NCBI RefSeq assembly: GCF_001659605.2
Contig: NC_035172.2
Coordinates: 19,655,051-19,719,050 of the forward strand
Length of the DNA: 64,000 nucleotides
Direction: 5' to 3'
Source of the DNA: Manihot esculenta
Taxonomy: Eukaryota; Streptophyta; Magnoliopsida; Malpighiales; Euphorbiaceae
Shown in pieces: positions 59,568 to 64,000 of the stretch (within the stretch, counting starts at the first letter, position 1; every line of letters starts with the position of its first letter). Both the position numbers and the translations under genes were made by a program. The notes beneath the pieces are model-generated. The model ran no database searches. It was not told the DNA's origin and saw only the letters and a program-made list of their open reading frames with translations.

Positions 59568-59659
59568 AACATTCGTCCCCGAATGTTCCTCAACTAGTAC
59601 AAGCATAGCAAAACAACCTAACATACATACATAGCACATGGAACACATTTCAACTAACC

Positions 59660-62600
59660 TTAGAAGAGGTGGGGGTACTGCTGGAGCATGGACTCCCGGG
59701 TCTCCCAAGTGCATTCCTCCAAATTGTGGTGGTTCCAAAGGACTTTCACCATCGGGATTTCCTTGTTCCTCAACTTTCTGATCTGAGTGTCTAGAATCCG
59801 TATTGGCTGCTCTACATAAGTGAGATCCTCTTGGATCTCCACATCAGGCTCGCTAAGAACCTTGCTCGGATCTGACACGAACTTCCTCAACATGGAAACA
59901 TGGAAAACCGGATGGATTCTCTCCATAGAAGCAGGCAAGTCCAGCTTGTACGATACATTCCCAACTTTTTGCAAGACCTCAAAGGGTCCGATGTACCGTG
60001 GAGCTAGCTTACCTTTCTTTCCGAACCGAACCACCCCTTTCATCGGAGACACCTTGAGCAATACTAGATCCCCCTCTTGAAATTCTATCTGTTTCCTGTG
60101 GATGTCTGCATAACTTTTCTGCCTGCTGGTGGCAGTCTTTATCCTTTCTCTGATCATGGGCACCACCCTGCTGGTGATCTCTACAAGCTCAGGCCCTGCT
60201 AAGGACCTCTCTCCAACCTCTTCCCAGCAAACAGGTGATCTGCACTTCCTCCCATACAAAGCTTCATATGGAGCCATCCCTATGCTAGCATGATAGCTGT
60301 TATTGTAGGCAAACTCCACCAAAGGTAGATGTTGCCTCCAAGAACCGCCAAAATCTAGCACACACATCCTGAGCATATCCTCTATTGTCTGGATGGTCCT
60401 CTCTGACTGTCCATCAGTCTGGGAGTGGAAGGCAGTACTGAAATCCAACCTGGTACCCATAGCACCCTGCAGACTCCGCCAAAACCTGGAAGTGAACTGG
60501 GGCCCTCTATCTGACACTATTGAAACAGGAACCCCATGCAGTCTGACAATCTCATCCACATAAACCTGTGCTAACTTATCCACAGAGTAGTTGCTCCTAA
60601 CTGGAATGAAGTGAGCAGATTTGGTGAGTCTGTCCACAATCACCCATATGGAGTCTAGTCTGTTGGATGTTGCCGGTAACCCCACTACAAAATCCATAGC
60701 GATATTCTCCCATTTCCATTCTGGAATAGGTAGCGGGTTAAGCATTCCAGCCGGCTTCTGATGTTCCAGCTTCACCCTCTGACATATTTCGCAGGCTGAC
60801 ACGAATTGTGCCACTTCCCTCTTCATAGCTGGCCACCAATACACTCTCTTCAGATCTTGATACATCTTGGTGGCTCCAGGGTGAATGCTGTATCTTGCAT
60901 TATGAGCCTCTCTCATAATGTCTCCTTTAAGCCCGATGTCATCTGGTACACATAGTCTGTTCCCATAGCGGAGGATCCCCTTATCATCGAATCTGAACTC
61001 ACTATCTTTGCCTGACTGAACAGTCCTGGCAATTTTCACTAACTCTGGGTCCTCGTGCTGTTTCTGAGCCACCTGCTCCAGAAACACGGGTGTTACTTTC
61101 ATCTGTGCAATCAAAGCACCTGTACCAGACAACTCCATCTGTAGACCTTCCTCAATGAGCTTATAAAATTCCTTCACCACCGGTCTCCTCTCTGCCGTGA
61201 TGTGGGATAGACTGCCAAGTGATTTCCGGCTTAGGGAGTCTGCCACAACATTCGCCTTACCCGGATGGTACTGGATTCTGCAATCATAGTCACTGAGCAG
61301 TTCTACCCATCTCCTCTGTCTCAAATTCAAATCTCTCTGACTCAAGATGTGCTGCAGGCTCTTATGATCTGTGAAGATCTCACATTTTACCCCATAGAGG
61401 TAATGCCTCCACATCTTGAGTGCAAAGATGACTGCTGCCATCTCAAGATCGTGTGTGGGGTAATTCAACTCATGCCTCTTTAGCTGTCTAGAAGCATAAG
61501 CGATCACCTTGCCATTCTGCATCAACACACAACCCAAACCTACTCTGGATGCATCACAGAACACTGTGAAGTCCTCAATGCTGGTTGGCAGAGCTAACAC
61601 TGGTGCTGAAGTCAACCTCTTCTTGAGCTCCTCAAAGCTTTCTTCACATCGATCGGTCCACTCGAACCTCTGATTCTTTCTGGTCAATCTGGTTAAAGGA
61701 GCTGCAATTTTGGAGAAGTCCTGTACGAACCTCCTGTAATAACCAGCCAAACCCAAGAAACTTCTGATCTCTATCACTGAGGTCGGTCTGGGCCAGTTAG
61801 TCACAGCCTCTACTTTCTTGGGGTCTACCTCTATTCCATTTTCCGACACAATATGCCCCAAGAACGAGATGCTCCTCAACCAGAACTCACACTTGGAGAA
61901 CTTGGCATACAAGCCATGTTCCCTCAAGGTCTGTAATACAATCCTCAGATGTTGGGCATGTTCCTCTGCATTCCTGGAATACACTAGGATATCATCTATG
62001 AAGACAATAACGAAGTGATCCAGGTATGGTCTGAATACTCTGTTCATGAGGTCCATGAATGCTGCAGGGGCGTTAGTTAGCCCGAACGGCATCACAAGGA
62101 ACTCATAGTGCCCATATCTGGTCCTGAATGCTGTCTTCGGTATGTCTTCTTCCCTTATCCTCAACTGATGGTACCCTGATCTCAGATCTATTTTGGAGAA
62201 ACAACCTGCTCCTGCTAGCTGGTCGAATAGATCGTCGATCCTTGGCAATGGGTACTTATTCTTGATGGTGACTTTGTTCAACTGCCTGTAGTCGATACAA
62301 AGTCTGAGGGATCCATCCTTTTTCTTCACAAAGAGTACTGGAGCACCCCAAGGTGAGGTACTCGGTCGGATGAAACCCTTGTCTACCAGTTCCTGCAACT
62401 GTTCTTTCAATTCTTTCATCTCAGCTGGTGCCATCCTGTAGGGAGGGATAGAGATAGGCCTAGTTCCAGGCATCAGCTCTATTTCAAACTCTATCTCCCT
62501 TGCAGGCGGTAGTCCTGGAAGCTCGTCTGGGAAAACATCTAAAAACTCATTGACCACTGGCACTGAGGCGGGCTCTCTAACCTGACTGTCTAGTTCCCTC

Positions 62601-64000
62601 ACATGAGCCAAAAACCCCTGACATCCCCTCCTAAGCAACCTACGAGCCTGAAGAGCTGATATCAGTCCTCTAGGTGTACCCCTCTTGTCTCCTCTGAAGA
62701 CGACCTCTGACCCATCCTGACATCTGAACGTAACTACCTTGTCCCTGCAGTCCAAGGTAGCACCATGGGTAGATAGCCAATCCATCCCTAGAATGACGTC
62801 AAAGTCTGTCAAATCTAGAACCACAAGGTCGGCGGACAAGCATCTTCCCTCTATAAAAACTGGACTACACAGGCAGACTGACTCTGCAACTGACGGGTCA
62901 CACTTGGGTCCACTGACCCATAGGGGACACTCTAACCCAGAGACCATCAACCCTAACCTCTGAACGGCTCTCGGTGCAATAAAAGAGTGAGATGCACCCG
63001 GGTCCATTAATGCATACACATCAGAACACCCAATGATGAGATTACCTGACACCACGGTGTTGGATGTGTTCGCCTCCTGCTGCGTCATGGTGAAGATCCT
63101 GGCTGGAGCTGATGGACCTTCACTTCTGAATCCTGCTGAGGAAGAAGCCGACCCTCTCCCTCTGCCTCTGCCACTGGCCTGGGTAGCAGCTGGGGCTACT
63201 GGCTGTGCCACACTTCCTGAAGCTGTCTGCTGTGTCTGTGCCATAGGAACTGTTTTAGGGCATTGCCATGACATATGCCCCTCTTGCCCACATCTGTAGC
63301 AGGTCGTCGTCCCAAACCGGCATAAACCCCTGTGTGGCCTACCACACTTCGCACAAGCTGCATTATCCGCCCCAGAACTAGAACCACTGCCAAATCCCAG
63401 ACTAGACTTGACCTTGCTCCAGAACTTATTCTTCTTACCCTTGGGCTTACCCCATCTCTTACTGCCTGAAGCTGTTGCACTCAAGGTAGAGGGATCTAAC
63501 CTTCCCCCACCCGGAGTTTTAGAACCAGAAGCTTGTGCCACTGTCTGTTTGACTGTCCCCTGAACGATGGCACTAGCCTCCATTCTCCTAGCCATGTCTA
63601 CTATGGCGTGAAAACTCTCTCTATCTGCTGACTGTACCAAGGAGGAATACCTGGGATGGAGCTTCATGATATACCTCCTCGACTTCTTCTGGTCTGTGCT
63701 AAGATCTTGCCCAGCAAATGGCAGCAACTCCATAAACCTGTCAGTGTATTCGTCTACACTCATCTCATCTGTTTGCCTCAATTGCTCGAATTCTATCATC
63801 TTCAATTCCCTTGAACTATCAGGGAAAGCCCATCCTGCAAATTCATTAGCGAACTCCTCCCACGATAGGCTATCCACCCTCGGCTTCACATAGTTTTTGA
63901 ACCACTCACGGGCCTTTTTGCATTTCAAGGTGAAACCAGCCATCTGAATGGCTCTACTATCATCGGCCCCAATCTCCTCTGTGATCATCTTGACCTTCTC
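59660..64000 (-). CDS. Chromo-4 gag-pol polyprotein, N-terminus outside window
   Basis: Open from the window edge to the stop at 59660 (about 1,446 codons); alignment with Chromo-1 indicates about 200 codons missing upstream. Counting from the Met at 63988: gag capsid ([20 protein letters not shown], ~27-47), Cys-rich [12 protein letters not shown] and CCHC knuckle [14 protein letters not shown] (~229-245), protease LMDPGASHS (~326), [11 protein letters not shown] (~666), RNase [12 protein letters not shown] (~806) and TDHKSLQHI (~875), integrase HHCC domain (~1030-1066), integrase core with MDFVVGLP (~1096), SDRGPQFTS (~1160) and GQSER carrying the catalytic Glu (~1195), and a chromodomain-like C-terminus from about 1390. 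Catalytic residues are present. One oddity: [10 protein letters not shown] where the other two copies have [10 protein letters not shown]. Confidence 0.93.
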   Translation of the reverse strand, partial: EKVKMITEEIGADDSRAIQMAGFTLKCKKAREWFKNYVKPRVDSLSWEEFANEFAGWAFPDSSRELKMIEFEQLRQTDEMSVDEYTDRFMELLPFAGQDLSTDQKKSRRYIMKLHPRYSSLVQSADRESFHAIVDMARRMEASAIVQGTVKQTVAQASGSKTPGGGRLDPSTLSATASGSKRWGKPKGKKNKFWSKVKSSLGFGSGSSSGADNAACAKCGRPHRGLCRFGTTTCYRCGQEGHMSWQCPKTVPMAQTQQTASGSVAQPVAPAATQASGRGRGRGSASSSAGFRSEGPSAPARIFTMTQQEANTSNTVVSGNLIIGCSDVYALMDPGASHSFIAPRAVQRLGLMVSGLECPLWVSGPKCDPSVAESVCLCSPVFIEGRCLSADLVVLDLTDFDVILGMDWLSTHGATLDCRDKVVTFRCQDGSEVVFRGDKRGTPRGLISALQARRLLRRGCQGFLAHVRELDSQVREPASVPVVNEFLDVFPDELPGLPPAREIEFEIELMPGTRPISIPPYRMAPAEMKELKEQLQELVDKGFIRPSTSPWGAPVLFVKKKDGSLRLCIDYRQLNKVTIKNKYPLPRIDDLFDQLAGAGCFSKIDLRSGYHQLRIREEDIPKTAFRTRYGHYEFLVMPFGLTNAPAAFMDLMNRVFRPYLDHFVIVFIDDILVYSRNAEEHAQHLRIVLQTLREHGLYAKFSKCEFWLRSISFLGHIVSENGIEVDPKKVEAVTNWPRPTSVIEIRSFLGLAGYYRRFVQDFSKIAAPLTRLTRKNQRFEWTDRCEESFEELKKRLTSAPVLALPTSIEDFTVFCDASRVGLGCVLMQNGKVIAYASRQLKRHELNYPTHDLEMAAVIFALKMWRHYLYGVKCEIFTDHKSLQHILSQRDLNLRQRRWVELLSDYDCRIQYHPGKANVVADSLSRKSLGSLSHITAERRPVVKEFYKLIEEGLQMELSGTGALIAQMKVTPVFLEQVAQKQHEDPELVKIARTVQSGKDSEFRFDDKGILRYGNRLCVPDDIGLKGDIMREAHNARYSIHPGATKMYQDLKRVYWWPAMKREVAQFVSACEICQRVKLEHQKPAGMLNPLPIPEWKWENIAMDFVVGLPATSNRLDSIWVIVDRLTKSAHFIPVRSNYSVDKLAQVYVDEIVRLHGVPVSIVSDRGPQFTSRFWRSLQGAMGTRLDFSTAFHSQTDGQSERTIQTIEDMLRMCVLDFGGSWRQHLPLVEFAYNNSYHASIGMAPYEALYGRKCRSPVCWEEVGERSLAGPELVEITSRVVPMIRERIKTATSRQKSYADIHRKQIEFQEGDLVLLKVSPMKGVVRFGKKGKLAPRYIGPFEVLQKVGNVSYKLDLPASMERIHPVFHVSMLRKFVSDPSKVLSEPDVEIQEDLTYVEQPIRILDTQIRKLRNKEIPMVKVLWNHHNLEECTWETRESMLQQYPHLF

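Larger units (their letters stand above)
57741..64000 (-). mobile_element. Chromo-4, intact-looking chromovirus, runs off window
   Basis: The 3' LTR (57741-59551), polypurine tract and gag-pol are visible; the first ~200 gag codons, PBS and 5' LTR lie beyond 64000. It is the only gag-pol in the window with no stop or frameshift in the visible part. The LTR is shorter than in Chromo-1 and Chromo-2 (1,811 bp) but has the same ends and TTCGGnnnCCGAA clusters. Confidence 0.9.

Noticed and set aside
1..64000. tRNA or rRNA genes
   Set aside because: None seen. The only tRNA-related sequences are the short primer binding sites at 7335, 29345 and 50809.

Overview
The window looks like a piece of a dicot plant nuclear chromosome. 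It is dominated by nested LTR retrotransposons with plant-type features: chromovirus-like gag-pol, tRNA-iMet and tRNA-Asp type primer binding sites, 5-bp target duplications, and very AT-rich intergenic DNA. There are no bacterial operons, rRNA or tRNA genes, or CRISPR arrays. The species cannot be named from the sequence alone.

Layout. (1) 1-9544: a very young minus-strand Ty3/gypsy chromovirus (Chromo-1) with near-identical LTRs and one amber codon in integrase. It sits in a fragment of another LTR (9545-9720), which itself lies in the gag of a decayed plus-strand relative (Chromo-2, 9721-16163). (2) 16164-19058: a piece of an Athila-like LTR, then a decayed Ty1/copia pol with its 3' LTR. 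(3) 19059-22866: non-coding, AT-rich DNA with a degenerate ~90-bp minisatellite and old LTR remnants. (4) 22867-29781: an old Reina/CRM-like chromovirus with a perfect AAATC target duplication. Its gag is split by a solo LTR of the Chromo family (26269-28546, GTAAT duplication). (5) 29782-35523: AT-rich intergenic DNA, a LINE-type RNase H remnant and an Athila-like LTR fragment. (6) 35524-45593: two full and one partial tandem copies of a ~4.37-kb unit. Each carries a 71-codon gene for a small secreted peptide with four EASAP blocks and its own TATA box. These are the only credible host genes here. (7) 45594-56796: a tangle of pol-less Athila-like elements in both orientations, one split by an internally deleted solo LTR (GATTT duplication). 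(8) 56797-57740: a copia-type LTR interrupted by (9) Chromo-4 (57741 to beyond the window end, minus strand), whose visible 1,446-codon polyprotein is uninterrupted.

How the parts fit together. The Chromo elements encode capsid/nucleocapsid, protease, reverse transcriptase, RNase H, integrase and a C-terminal chromodomain-like segment. Their LTRs are packed with a 13-bp palindrome, TTCGGnnnCCGAA. The Athila-like elements keep PBS, gag and polypurine tract but have no pol, so any mobility would have depended on enzymes from other elements. The peptide genes differ almost only at synonymous sites, which suggests selection on the protein; their function is unknown.
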